A stretch of 27,093 nt of DNA from Ophiothrix spiculata (lineage: Eukaryota; Echinodermata; Ophiuroidea; Amphilepidida; Ophiotrichidae). Position numbers and translations under genes: made by a program. The notes under the pieces were generated by a model. The model was not told the DNA's origin, ran no database searches, and saw nothing but the letters and a program-made list of their open reading frames with translations. Below, piece after piece: positions 12,557-23,274 of this stretch (positions are counted from its first letter, which is position 1; each line of letters opens with the position of its first letter). The DNA lies in NCBI GenBank assembly GCA_000969725.1, contig JXSR01S010269.1; one strand, given 5' to 3'.

Positions 12557-14368
12557 CTTGAAGCATTGTGGCTTTTTATACCCTGATTGAAGTGTCCTAA
12601 AAATGTCAAAATAAATGGAACCCACGCCAAAATCAGAATATTAAGTTTCTTTGATCCTTTGTTACTTGTAATTTAACAAGTTTTCCAAGAATACTTGCCA
12701 TATTATAGAAGAATCTCTTCCAAAAAGTTCATTGTTTAACAACTTGTTCCGTGTGCGCGCTGCCATTGCTCTATAATTCCTTCCCGGGGATTCCTTTTTG
12801 TAATAGGTGCGGTGCACTGGTGTGTTTTTTCCAGGCGGTGATGGACTTGAAAAATTTGTAGTTTGAATGACGTATATTTGAAAGAACAATAAAGTATTAT
12901 AATGCACGATTCACATGTTTTGTTGTTTGTTTATTACTTTTGTAAGAAGTGCCGTTTATTGTTTGCAAGCTTCTTCACTAGATATTACGTGCTGTATTTT
13001 GCCAGAAATTCGTAATAAAAGTGTGACATTTCTTACTAGTTTTCAGCTTGGCAATCACTGACATATACAAAATACGTAACCTTTCAGCAAAATCCTTTTT
13101 GTTAATTTTGCTGTTCTCGTTTTATAATAAAAAAGATCGTTTGTTATTATCTATTTCAGCATTAAAAATTCTTATATATATCTTGTATGAAATATGTCAA
13201 GAAAAGTACGATGTTTATAATTATATTTCTTTAGCACGGAATTAAAAATCTGAATAAAGTATTTTGCCTTTTCTATTGAAATAGAAGAGTAGAAACTATC
13301 CTGTAACTTTTTCATTTTCTAAATTCTTCCTCTGATTCTTCATTTTGAAACAATTTAACTTTTTAAAAGTCATTATATGTGAATTCATGTAGATTAATGA
13401 CTTTTCAAAATATGTAAACAATATTTATTCCTTTACTTATTTGAAAAAACGAAAACAGAACAATGAAACTCATCATAAAACTCCTGTTTCTACCCTATCG
13501 CGTCACCACAGACTCGCTGCTTAGTCTCTGAATGGGTAGATCTTTGGATTTTATTGGTCACTGGAATTACTAGACAGAGGGTAGGTAGATCAGTGGTGGG
13601 AGTGGTCAAACGGGATCTGGACAAGATCTATCAATTAAAGACTTGTCTTCTTTATGTTTCAAATGTGTCAATCCTACAAACCAAACAAATTACATGTAGT
13701 TTGTGTCATCGCTACTCCAGCTTGTTTTTTCTTGGGAAGAATGACTCCCTGTCCAAGACCTGCACAACATGCTTTGATCTGACAGCTCAAGAGAAGATAC
13801 CATGAACTTCCCATCATGCATTACTTCCTTGTATACAAATGTTTTATGTGAAAAGTGAGTCATTATGCAGTTATCAGCAAGTGATAAATAACCCCAGATA
13901 AGTAACCCTAAATTTAAATTGTTCCTTACATTTGAGACATGTTTCATCACTGACTATTCAAAAGGAGGCCCTACCAACAATTCAATAGGAAGCAATGCAT
14001 GATGGGAGCACATGATATCTTCTCTGACAGCTCTACACATTGCTACCATGACAGCAGTATGCCGGGTCTCTATTTACCAACATGCATGACCTCAGCATCA
14101 GGTGAATCTATTAGATTCCTACAGTGTCCTTAAGTGTACAATTACAAAACAAATTACATCCTATCCAATTTTAGATCTGCTCATATTTTCACTGTAAAGC
14201 CTGTCCTGGGAAAACAAGTGCACATCAAATCTGTCCTATTGAACCCTATTGATCCAGATCTCACTAAATTTTATGGGAACTATATATACCAAATCCCTGG
14301 CAGCAACTCAGCCAGGCGGCACAGGACAAGATTTACTGAAGCGACTAGAATTAAGGATGAGGGCAGGG
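12557..14368. other. No supported gene; one hairpin
   Basis: Mostly AT-rich DNA. A hairpin with about 15-bp near-perfect arms (TTTTAAAAGTCATTA / TAATGACTTTTCAAAA) lies at 13361-13410. ORFs at 12662-12907 (minus), 13554-13805 and 13690-13950 overlap and show no recognisable domain. Confidence 0.45.
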
Positions 14369-14369
14369 A

Positions 14370-14405
14370 GGGGGGGGGGGGGGGGGGGGGTGGGGGGGGG
14401 GGGGG
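14370..14405 (+). repeat. Long G-tract (G21-T-G14)
   Basis: An almost pure guanine run of 36 bases, the longest of many G or C homopolymers in this window. It could form G-quadruplex or triplex structures. The exact length is uncertain because such tracts are prone to sequencing error. Confidence 0.85.
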
Positions 14406-14412
14406 CCGGACA

Positions 14413-14520
14413 TGACGTCATCAGATTTTGAAATCTCATTCAAAATTTCATTTTATACCCTTACTTGGCGTATAAAAATAAACAGATTCCAAAACCGTTG
14501 GGGTCGTGACTTCGACCCCA
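14413..14520. promoter_or_regulatory. CRE palindrome and perfect hairpin beside the G-tract
   Basis: A full CRE (TGACGTCA) lies at 14413-14420, seven bases after the G-tract. A perfect 8-bp stem (TGGGGTCG / CGACCCCA) with a 6-base loop lies at 14499-14520. No gene start was identified nearby, so any regulatory role is speculative. Confidence 0.3.
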
Positions 14521-14700
14521 GAAAACTAAAAAGATATTTTGACTTTTTTGAAAAAGAAACAGATTTTTAATTACGGTTAGTCACACTACGTCATACGATA
14601 CATGCGCACTGCATCTCTGCCGCTTTGTACCGTAAAAATAGGGTTGTTTTAGCCGGGCTTATAAGTATTATAAAATCCCCGTAGCGTTCAGCTGAATTCC

Positions 14701-14763
14701 GTGGCGGAGTTGATTGGGCTCTCGCTTAGCACGCGGAAGGTCCGTGGATCGAAACCTCCACCA
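14701..14763 (+). mobile_element. tRNA-Ala(AGC)-like SINE head or tRNA relic
   Basis: It begins GTGGCGGAGTTGATTGGG, matching an A-box, continues GCTTAGCACGC like the anticodon arm of tRNA-Ala, and has AAGGTCCGTGGATCGAAACC as variable loop and B-box. The 3' part is too short for a separate T stem and acceptor stem, so it is not a functional tRNA. The T-rich DNA after it may be SINE body. Confidence 0.5.
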
Positions 14764-15593
14764 GAAAAAATGTTGGCCTCTTTTTTTTTTTCCTCAAACT
14801 TTCTTTTCTTATGCCTCTTAATCAGTATTTATAAATCAAAACAAACATCGATAAGGTTTTTTTTTTCAATACCAAAACAAATAAGATACCATGATCAACC
14901 AGGCCAGGGCTATTCGGCATTTACTGCGCCGGCCGCGGCGGTCAGCTAGCATGATCGTGCAACATGAGCATCAAAAATGTGGTTTATTTATTTTTGATAA
15001 TGATTGCATACACATAGGGTATTAAATAGAAAAGATTCAGGTTGTGATTTCGGGCTTTATATTTTGCAAATTAGTAAAAACTTGGTAAATATTTCAAATA
15101 AAATCTTCTAATCAAAATTAAACACGTGATCATTACCATCCTCATACATTTTTATTGAAGGCAGTAATTTTGATTTCGGTGTTTTCGGTGGTACCGTGCG
15201 TGGAAAAAGGGATCTTCCTACCACCACTGGATGAGGGATTTCTTAAACACAAATTTAGGATACATTTTACGTGTATTTCTATTGGGTCACATATTGAAGA
15301 AAATATTACGAAATTCATATTTTTAGCTCTCCTTAAAAAATTACAAAAGTGTTCTTATGGTAACATAATTATCAGATTTATTTTGTTATTCCAAATCCCT
15401 GTTTATATATTTGATCAAATTTTTTTACCGATTAGGAATATAATTTTTGTGAACATCCCGGAAGTTGTATCTTTCCATAAATTTTCTAACGGCTTTACGT
15501 CAGAGGTGGTGTAGGACGTGATGCAGCCGGGGGTCGGCTACAATAACGTATGGCAACAAGTAATAGTTGCCACGGCCACCCACCTCTGGACTC
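14764..15593. other. No supported gene
   Basis: AT-rich DNA apart from a short GC-rich patch (14928-14942). The 119-codon ORF at 15155-15514 has hydrophobic low-complexity composition, no recognisable domain and no splice context; I regard it as chance. Confidence 0.45.
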
Positions 15594-15683
15594 AGCAGTG
15601 GCTTGATATGGGTATCACTCACTTGGGAAACAGGAGGTCCCCAGTTCAAATCCTGATGGAAACATGCGGGGGGGGGGGGGGGG
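15594..15683 (+). mobile_element. tRNA-Pro-like SINE head ending in a G16 run
   Basis: GTGGCTTGATATGGGTATC (A-box-like), ACTTGGGA (Pro TGG anticodon-loop-like), CAGGAGGTCCCCAGTTCAAA and TCC (variable loop and B-box) appear in the right order and spacing for a tRNA-Pro. Stem pairing is imperfect. It runs into a G16 tract at 15668-15683. Confidence 0.5.
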
Positions 15684-16416
15684 TTCACCACCAATTCCTT
15701 TTTCAAAAAATCGGTAATGATTATTGCAGTGTTGTTACATCTCTCCACTAGCAAAGATTTTTCAAAGTGGGCGATTTCAAAAATTCTGAAATAAACACAA
15801 ACCTGGGGGAAGGACTATAATATTTTATGTAAACTCAATGGGCTAATTTGATTGGCACTTGAAAGACACTAAAATAGACTTGTGTGACTATGGTGATAGT
15901 GGTTAGGTAAAAAAACATTGATCGTTTGTCCCACATCCCCTGCGCATGATTTTCACTGCATGTCAGATGGTCAAAATGCTGAACATTAATTTCATTTTGG
16001 ACTTTCTTTTTTATTCTGTAATAAAATTGGCAAAAGTATCCCCACAATGAGTCACGGTTTATTTTGGGAATCCAAACGATGAGAAAATTGTTTTTACATT
16101 CTGTCACTGAAATACATAATTGCCCCATTCCTGAGAGTCAATTTGCATCCATCGCTTGCTTGGCAAGCTTGAAGATACCCATGGAGGTCAGAGACTGAAA
16201 TAGCAACACTTAAGCTCAATTGAGTTATCTAAATTGAGCTTCATATAATTAGATGGAAATTCATTGCTGATAAACTTCACATCCACTAGCATATTGCTGT
16301 TCAAAATAGCTCAATTCATTTTCTCATTAGAGGCCAGGAAAAATGTTTGCATCTTTTTTTATTTATTTTTTGGGGTGTAGGGGAGGGGAAAGGCATTTGA
16401 TAGAAGATCACGAACC
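15684..16416. other. No supported gene; perfect 10-bp hairpin
   Basis: AAGCTCAATT (16212-16221) and AATTGAGCTT (16232-16241) form a perfect stem with a 10-base loop. Otherwise it is unremarkable AT-rich DNA. Confidence 0.45.
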
Positions 16417-16672
16417 ATATGTGATGACTCACCCCGAAAAGGGGAACTTTGCGTCAGAACACTTTTTGAGAAACTGGTGAAAATAGGCAGCAAAAAATAA
16501 AGAAAATAATAAAATTGGCAAGCAGATTTCCTGTTATAAAATTTGATTGCCTTATTCAATTCCAACAAGTAAGGTGTCATTTTATATAGCTTATGCTGCA
16601 ACAGATGAAATGATAAAATTAAAATTGATATCATCTGTAAAGTCTCCCCTTTCGGGGTGAGCCATTACATAT
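16417..16672. mobile_element. MITE, ATATGTGATGACTC family, copy 1
   Basis: A 256-bp element with inverted ends: ATATGTGATGACTCACCCCG and AAAAGGGGA at the left, mirrored by TCCCCTTTCGGGGTGAGCCA and TTACATAT at the right. A second copy is at 26221-26466. Flanking TA dinucleotides would suit a Tc1/mariner-type target, but ATAT is palindromic so the boundary is ambiguous. Non-coding. Confidence 0.8.
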
Positions 16673-16979
16673 ACTCTCCAATTTACTTTGCCTGATCAGG
16701 GGATGAGGAGGGGTCCAAAAGGTAATTCTACTAGCAATTTTCTATAAATTGACATCAATATTGAACATTCTGAACTGAGGCACTATATCTGCTGCTACTC
16801 TTTTGACTTTGGAATTTCTAAATGATATCAGTGCACAAGTACCGAATGATTACATTACTTGGTTCAAGAAGTTACCATAGACTGGAGTCGGCTCAAGAAA
16901 AATACATCGATAACCTCAAGTACTTCCATTCATTAGACAATAGAATCTCTACTTCACCCCCTATTATTCGCAAGGTCGC

Positions 16980-17170
16980 GGCCGTCCTTTTATGATGACC
17001 ATGATATCGATAATCCGATAATGACATCACGAAGACAATATGCAAATGAGCATTTATGAGTAACAGCGTCGGAAAAGTTTATTCACCTGGATCACTTCCG
17101 CCTTGCCAACCCTGTAAACAAATGCTGCCCTCTGGGTAGTTATTTAACTATCGCATGCGCAGTGAGTAAA
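16980..17170 (+). promoter_or_regulatory. Promoter-like region (octamer, ETS, NRF1 and TATA-like motifs)
   Basis: A clustered set of motifs: octamer ATGCAAAT (17040-17047), ETS-type CACTTCCGCC (17093-17102), TATTTAA (17141-17147) and an NRF1-like CGCATGCGCAGT (about 17152-17163). It is locally richer in CpG than its surroundings. It is followed by ATG-free sequence and a consensus donor at 17236, so a + strand transcript starting near 17170 is plausible. A bidirectional promoter also serving the minus-strand DPYS gene cannot be excluded. Confidence 0.35.
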
Positions 17171-17235
17171 TTTGAGTAGAGGAATTCACCAGCTTTTCAA
17201 CGATAGTTTGCTGACTTCGCTACGATTTTGGGTTG
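17171..17235 (+). other. Candidate non-coding first exon
   Basis: Sequence after the promoter-like motifs has no ATG and ends GGTTG|GTAAGT, an excellent splice donor followed by a T-rich intron start. The next strong acceptor feeding a coding exon on this strand is TTTCTTTCCAG at 20132, 17 bases before the ZAD-P transposase ATG. Joining the two is inference; no transcript evidence is available. The 5' end is a guess from the TATA-like position. Confidence 0.3.
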
Positions 17236-17241
17236 GTAAGT

Positions 17242-18559
17242 TACACTTTTTTTCATTTTTTTTACCATTTTTGCATAAAATAATGATATTTTAGTGTAAA
17301 TAAGTTGTCAAAGGGCACCTTAGGGCATATAATAATAAAAACAGACGTTTAGGGGATGCGATTAGAAAGATTTTGATACCAAAATTGTCAGTGTACGATT
17401 GCGTACAGTGGAGATACATGTGTTTGAACTGAAGAAGATTGTTTTCGCATTCGACCAAAATCGGCGTAAATTTTAGCAGCCATATTTGATCAAGAATTCT
17501 TGATTTGATCACGACACTGTCACTTGTGCTTTGTTATTATGTAGCATATTTATGTTTGCCTGTTTTACTCTTTTTTTAATAAATATTGTCTATTATTTGG
17601 ACAAGTATTGGCTTGGCTGTGTAGGCCTATTAAGTGTGTTAACAGCTTCTGTTCTGAAATTGTGCAATTTTCAGTTTTGCCTTTTGTCAAAGACCAAAAT
17701 TACTTAACTTTGGTTGCATTTCATGATTTTTGTAAGTGGGCGTAGGATAAAAATTACAATTTTGATGCCAATGATATTTCATTTGTACACTGATCACTGA
17801 CTCATGATTATTCCAAACTGCTCAAAACATGTCAAAAATTAAATACCTCCAGGACCATGCCATGGGCCTATAAACTTGATTTTTTTAAAAAAAAACTTTG
17901 AAAACTTGTACGCTTTACGGTTCTAGATTTAATTTTTTAGCCGCCAGCGGACATTTAGCTATTTTCTCGTCCAGGAGCTTTGTCCTGATTTATAGGGTGG
18001 TGAAAAAAAAAATGTTCACTCACAATGCAAAATATGGCAAGAATGTTGTCTCTTGGTAATTTTGATTTAATAATTTTAGCAAGTTCTTGAAATTTTGCCA
18101 AAATCATGCGAGGTGATCCTAACAAAATGACGCACATCCCATGTCCTTTTTTTTTCAATGATGAAGTTGTGATCGTGTTTCTAGAATTTGCACAATATTA
18201 TTATTTAACAGGGCCGTACGAAGACGTGTTAGGGAGGGGGGGGGGGGGTTACAAACACATTTTAGCCAAGAATCGATATAAAACCTTGATGTTGGTCCTA
18301 AAATTGGCTTATTTTGACAAAAAAACAGTTACGGTATCTCGGGAAAGTAAAGGTAGTACATGTAAAATATTGAGACCGTCTCGATATTTTAATATTTGTC
18401 CCGCTAGCTTGACGCTTTTTCGAGCCAGGGGGGGGGGCCCAAGTGCCCACCTGCTCCCCCCCTCCCCGCTTCGTTCACACTCTGTTATTTAGAAGTTCTA
18501 TAAGAATGCATAGGCCTACTTTCTGATTTAATTCCCCAGGCATGGGATAGAACTGTTCA
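17242..18559 (+). other. Putative 5' intron or intergenic DNA; G-runs
   Basis: AT-rich sequence with G13 (18236-18248) and G10 (18428-18437) tracts. No supported exon. The ORF at 18106-18492 runs through both G tracts and is not credible. Confidence 0.45.
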
Positions 18560-18606
18560 TGTTGATTGTTGTTGATTGGGTTGGGGTTGTTGTTGTTGGT
18601 TGTTCG

Positions 18607-18656
<50 letters not shown>

Positions 18657-19091
18657 GGTGGTGGTGGTGGTGTTGGTGGCGGCGGTTGCGTTGATGGTGG
18701 CAGTGAAGTTGTTCTTGATGGTGACGGTGTTGGGTTTGTTTCAGTTGTTGTACAGTAAAGTGATGGTGATGGCATTTTTCTTCTCTTCACAAATTTTTGG
18801 TGTGGGGTAACCTATCTCAACTGGTGGACATTTTGGAAACGCAAAATAAGAGTTTACGTATCACCGATTGCTTCTAATAAAGAATGTGTTTATTTAAATA
18901 GTAAACCAGCTAGTTTTTATACAAAATGAGTTTATTTTTGTGGATGTTGTTGTTGTTGTGGTGGTGTTTTTGAAAAGCTAAATAAGAGTACGCAACACGG
19001 ATTGCTTATAAAGAATGTGTTCATTTTAATAGTAAACCAGCTAGTTTTTATACAAAATGGTTTTTGTTTTTTTGTGGTGGTGGTTGTGGAT

Positions 19092-19135
<44 letters not shown>

Positions 19136-19880
19136 GGTGGTGTTTTTGAGGTTTTGTTAATTGTTGATGTTGTTGTTAATTATTTTGGTGTTTTGAGGTT
19201 TAGTTGTTTGTTGTGGTGGTGGCGGTGGTGGTGGTGGTGGCGGCGGTGGAGTTGATGGTGGCAGTGAAGTTGTTGGATTGGAGTTGTTCTTGATGGTGAC
19301 AGTGTTGTGTGTTTTGTTTCAGTTGTTGTAAAGTGATGGTGATGGCGTTTTCTTCTCTTCACAAATTTTTGGTGTGGGGTAACCTATCTCAGCTGGCCGG
19401 ACATTTTGGAAACGCAAAATAAGAGTTTACATATCACCGCTTCTAATAAAGAATGTGTTTATTTTGATAGTAAACCAGCTAGTTTTTATACAAAATGAGG
19501 GTTTTTTTTGTGGATGTTGTTGTGGTGGTGGTGTTTTTGGAAATGCAAAATAAGAGTACGCAACACAGATTGCTTATAAAGAATGTGTTCATTTTAATTG
19601 TAAACCAGCTAGTGGTGGTGGTTGTGGTGGTGTTTTTTATTTTGGCGTTTTGGAGGTTTTGTTGTTGATGTTGTTGTTAATTATTTTGGTGTTTGGAGGT
19701 TTAGTTGTTTGTTGTTGTTGTTATGTTGTTGTGGTGGTGGTGGTGGTGGTGGTGGTGGTGACCTTGATGGTGACAGTGTTGTTTTTGTTTGATTAGTGAT
19801 GGTGAAGGTGTTTTCTTCTCTTCAAAAAATTTTTGGTGTGAGGTTGTTTCCTGGTGTTTATTTTAATAGTAAACCAGCTA
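18560..19880. repeat. GTT/GGT microsatellite array with higher-order repeat
   Basis: Trinucleotide blocks of GTT (about 18607-18642 and 19092-19134) and GGT (about 18641-18671, 19213-19240 and 19734-19760) are embedded in a larger repeat. The phrase GTGATGGTGATGGC..TTTTCTTCTCTTCACAAA occurs at 18760 and 19333 (573 bp apart) and, diverged, at 19796. A half-unit ending TAGTAAACCAGCTAGTTTTT recurs near 18900, 19030, 19465, 19600 and 19868. Long open frames here are low-complexity artefacts. Confidence 0.85.
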
Positions 19881-19942
19881 GTTGTTATGTGAAATGTAGT
19901 CTGTTCTTTATTTTCATTGAAAAACAACACGTTTTTGTAACC

Positions 19943-20110
19943 AGTGGCGTGCGCAGGTATTTTTGACTGGGGCTAATTTTGAAGTTCCCCCGACTAAATT
20001 GAGAGGGACAACTAACTTCTGAGGCCCCTAAGGTACAACCAAAACCTGTAATACTTTTCCCTCATATGAACATTTTAATTTGTTTACTTACTAAATAAAA
20101 TTGATGAGGT
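19943..20110 (+). other. CAGTGGCGT-type sequence: possible left end of a DNA transposon
   Basis: CAGTGGCGTGCGCAGG at 19943 resembles the CAGTGGCGT(A)GC-type termini common to hAT and P-like elements in aquatic animals. It lies about 200 bp upstream of the transposase ATG at 20150, where a transposon end would be expected. No matching inverted copy was found downstream of the gene, so the link is unproven. Confidence 0.35.
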
Positions 20111-20149
20111 TTTTTTTCCTTTTTCTTTCCAGCTTTACATATAAATTTA

Positions 20150-22225
20150 ATGGATTCAACACTTTGCCGTCTTTGTGACCAGAAGAAAGCTATCCTTTTC
20201 AACCGATCTCCTATACCAAAAGAGGACTACAGACTTATAATCTTGCAAAGTCTTCAGATTGATGTGCTTGATGATGACAGCACAAAGTCACCATTCATCT
20301 GCATGTGTTGTCGATTGACTCTTGATCGGTGGCATAAGAAAACAAAAAGAGACAAAAATAAACAAGCCAAAGTAAAGATCAACATCAATGTACCAGAACA
20401 TTTGAGGCAAAATGGACCACCATCTACATGTGCTACTATTGATTTGTCTTCACCACCTGATGTGACACCAATACCGGATACGAATGAACCACCTGCCCAG
20501 CATGCTTCACCACTAGTTGAAATTGTAAATGACGAGAATGAACCACCACCGCAACATTCGTCTTTGCATGCGAAACCTGTACATACTGATAATGATCCAC
20601 CACGGCAGCATCCTCTACACACAATTCAGTCACCTCCATCATTTTTTCAATTCATAATTACTGCAGCTACAACGTACGGTTATACCACAATTCCTAATCA
20701 AGATGGAACATTGCTTTGCGTCAAACTAGCAGCAAATGGGTTTACAATAATGCGGAAGATTTGGGTAGCACCTGATGGACAGTGGATCATATGGATCAAT
20801 GGAAAGATGATTAAGTCACATCAAAACTCTATCCTTGCATGGGCCAATTTTTTAGATCCATCGTCAGTGATGTTTTTTTTCTATACTTTGGAAAGGTCCA
20901 ACTTTTGTTCGGGGAACACAGGTTATGATAAGCTTTGCAAGCTTCGTGCGGATGTAGGCTCTAAAGCTGTTTTTTATTCTGACAGGAAAGGACAAGTAAT
21001 CGCAGCAAAGGAAGAACCTATAGTTCCCGAGAGCGACACCATGACAGTTCGACATGTTAATTGTTCAGTTTTGATCCCCTTTCCAAGCACGAGGTGTGCC
21101 AATTGCCAAGAGTATTCAAAGACATTGAACGTTAAATCAAGAAGGGCGCAAAAATTGAATGAAAATACTAGGAGGACCCTTCCCACTTCAACCGTACCGT
21201 GGCAAGCCCTCAGTAGAGAAGATCAAAGAACAAGAATACAAAATGTGTTGAAAGATAGAAAGCAACTTATAAGGAAAGTGTATGATTTGGAGCAGCAACT
21301 AAGGAATGAAATTGAAAGAGAAGGGGTGAGATTAGAAAATGACAAGATTGATATGTTTTCCAAAACACTAAAGGACAACAAATCAGAGGTTGCAAGCTTA
21401 CCAGAAGACAATCCTCTTCGGATATTATGGGAGCAACAAGAACAAATGCTCAGTTTTGACAATCCAAAATCAATCCGTTGGCACCCGTTAGTTATTAAGT
21501 GGTGTATTGCTCTTCGAGCAAAAAGTAGCAGCACCTACAACCTTATCAGAGAGAGTGGATTTTTAAAGCTTCCTCATGTGCGGACTTTGGACAAATACAC
21601 ACACTTCACGGATATTAAAGCTGGATTTAACGCAGAAGTCCTGCAATTTATCCATGATGACATTAAACTAGATCAGCTCCCTGAACATGAAAAGAATATA
21701 GCTATTCTTTTTGATGAAGTAAAATTGAAATCCGGCTTGGCCTACTCTCGTCGCACTGGCAAGCTTGTAGGCTTCTCAGACCTCGGATCATTACAAAATG
21801 AACTCAAGGACTTTGAAAAAAAGTGCAATGGTGATAAGACATCACACATATCAGACAACCTTGCCACCCACATGCTGGTGCTTATGGCACGTGGACTCTT
21901 TAATAACCTTCATGTCCCTGTCGCATATTTTCCAAGTAGGACGGCAAATAGCCATGAACTAAGTAGTGTGATGTGGGAAGGAGTTGAAACATTAGAATCA
22001 ATGGGGTTCAAAGTTCGTGCATTTGTGTCTGATGGAGCGAGTTCAAATCGGAAATTTTACAGAAGCCATGCCACTGCTGAGAAATCTTCACCATGCTACT
22101 ACGCCATGAACAGATTTAGGCCTGATCAGAAGATTTACTTCATCTGTGACGTCCCACACTTGCTGAAGACCACCCGAAATAATTGGGAAAACTCCGGATG
22201 GAATCAGAAGTCAAGGGATCTGCAT
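20150..22225 (+). CDS. P-element-type transposase with N-terminal ZAD-like zinc module, exon 1 (coding)
   Basis: 692 codons, then the donor CTGCAT|GTGAGT. A strong acceptor (TTTCTTTCCAG) ends at 20132, so the ATG is the first codon of substance after a 5' UTR intron. Residues 6-54 form a zinc module, C6-x2-C9 and C51-x2-C54, with a ZAD-like pattern (starts CRLC, ends CMCCRLTLD). The THAP start (C-x(2-4)-C...AVPTYG) is absent. Residues 110-155 hold three Pro-rich PP-x-QH repeats. A basic, coiled-coil-like stretch covers about 355-410. The region 440-490 (WHPLVIKWCI ... PHVRTLDKYTHF) is the THAP9/P-type helix-turn-helix part. FDEVKLKSGLAY (D522) and VSDGASSN (D628) supply two RNase H-fold acidic residues, followed by CDVPHLLKTTRNN at 666-678. 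Function would be DNA cutting and transfer in the nucleus, or a DNA-binding role if domesticated. Confidence 0.85.
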
Positions 22226-22951
22226 GTGAGTTTTTTTTTTTCAGTTTTTATGAAAACGAATTTAATAGATTAGTTCATTTAAATGTTTTTTTTATGGTAG
22301 TGTGCTTCAGAATGCTTTGCTAGATTGTTTTTCCACACTACAATATAATGTAAGTGTTCAGATCATAGTTTTCCATGAAATTGTATTGCTGACAAATTAC
22401 ATCCCCTCTTGGTGGTTTGGTCCCCTGGTTTCATGCTAATTTGCTTAACTACTTTCATTATGCTAGTTTCATAAGTCAAATTTTCAGAAGTTTAGTTTTG
22501 AGTTTGTACAAATGTACATGTAAAATTTTAACGTTTATAATGAAAATACCATCATAACTGATCGTTTACAATTGTTTGGGTCCCTTACATAGCTCTTAAA
22601 GTTCTCTTCATGGTTCGGAATTTAAACTATTCTGGTTTCAAATAATCCTTTGACATTTTAAAAATTTAGAGTCTTGCATAATGTTGCCATGTTTGCAGCT
22701 TCAGCTATCATGTGTTTTAGGCACATGTGATATGTTGAATCTATGGTAACTTCTTGGTTGAATCATTGGTTGTTTGATAATAAAAAAGGACATTTTTGAC
22801 TATTCAGGTTTGTATCAAAGTCTTTATTCCCTAGGCAAGGAGAATAATTTTAAATCTTGACATTGAAATAATATGGGTCACTTATTCCAGATACCATGTT
22901 CTTCCATTAAATGTTATTTACTTGATTTCTGTGAACATTATATCTTTTCAG
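22226..22951 (+). other. Transposase intron 1
   Basis: Intron bounded by GTGAGT and TTTTCAG, phase 0. AT-rich. At 22740-22756 it carries, inverted, the 17-mer CAAGAAGTTACCATAGA also found at 16865 and 25912. Confidence 0.8.
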
Positions 22952-23116
22952 AACAATGGACAAGACATCAAATGGAAACACCTTGTAGACCTGGTCAAAG
23001 GTGAAGTGGGGAAAGATGCCGACCAAGCCAGTGGACTGAGACGCCTGCACCATCTCGGACATGAACATGTGTTTCTGAACCCTGCCTTAAGAATGCGTGT
23101 CTATCTTGCAGCCCAG
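22952..23116 (+). CDS. P-element-type transposase exon 2 (interrupted at its 3' end)
   Basis: 55 codons in phase with exon 1, starting NNGQDIKWKHLVDLVKGEVG and ending NPALRMRVYLAAQ, typical of the P/THAP9 family after the RNN motif. The original donor should be CAG|GTATGT, but a 158-bp palindromic element sits between the last Gln codon and GTATGT. Reading on gives GPISLTFSDGR and a stop at 23150-23152. Using the surviving donor at 23278 would include the element in the mRNA. This copy is therefore probably disabled unless the element is polymorphic. Confidence 0.8.
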
Positions 23117-23274
23117 GGGCCGATTTCACTAACATTTAGTGATGGTCGCTAACCCCGTTTTGATCGCTAAACTCCAAAATTGATCGCTAATATCTTCTCT
23201 TTAGCGATCGTTTTTGGAGTTTAGCGATCAAAACGGGGTTAGCGACCATCGCTAAATGTAAGTGAAATCGGCCC
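23117..23274. mobile_element. Palindromic MITE inserted in transposase exon 2
   Basis: A 158-bp near-perfect inverted repeat. Left arm GGGCCGATTTCACTAACATT ... CTAACCCCGTTTTGATCGCT; right arm the mirror image, ending AAGTGAAATCGGCCC. Arms are about 63 bp and the core contains further inverted TTAGCGATC/GATCGCTAA words. CAG is duplicated on both sides (23114-23116 and 23275-23277); because the ends are palindromic the duplication could also be read as CCAGG. The right-hand CAG recreates the exon-donor junction CAG|GTATGT. There is no coding capacity. Confidence 0.9.

Noticed and set aside
15155..15514. 119-codon plus-strand ORF
   Set aside because: Hydrophobic AT-driven composition, no domain, no promoter or splice evidence.
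18557..18810. Long open frames over the GTT/GGT array (poly-Val/Leu, poly-Gly or poly-Pro/Thr)
   Set aside because: Open in several frames on both strands only because of trinucleotide repetition; no start or splice context.
20254..21534. Minus-strand ORFs opposite the transposase exon
   Set aside because: Shadow frames of the real coding strand without independent support.
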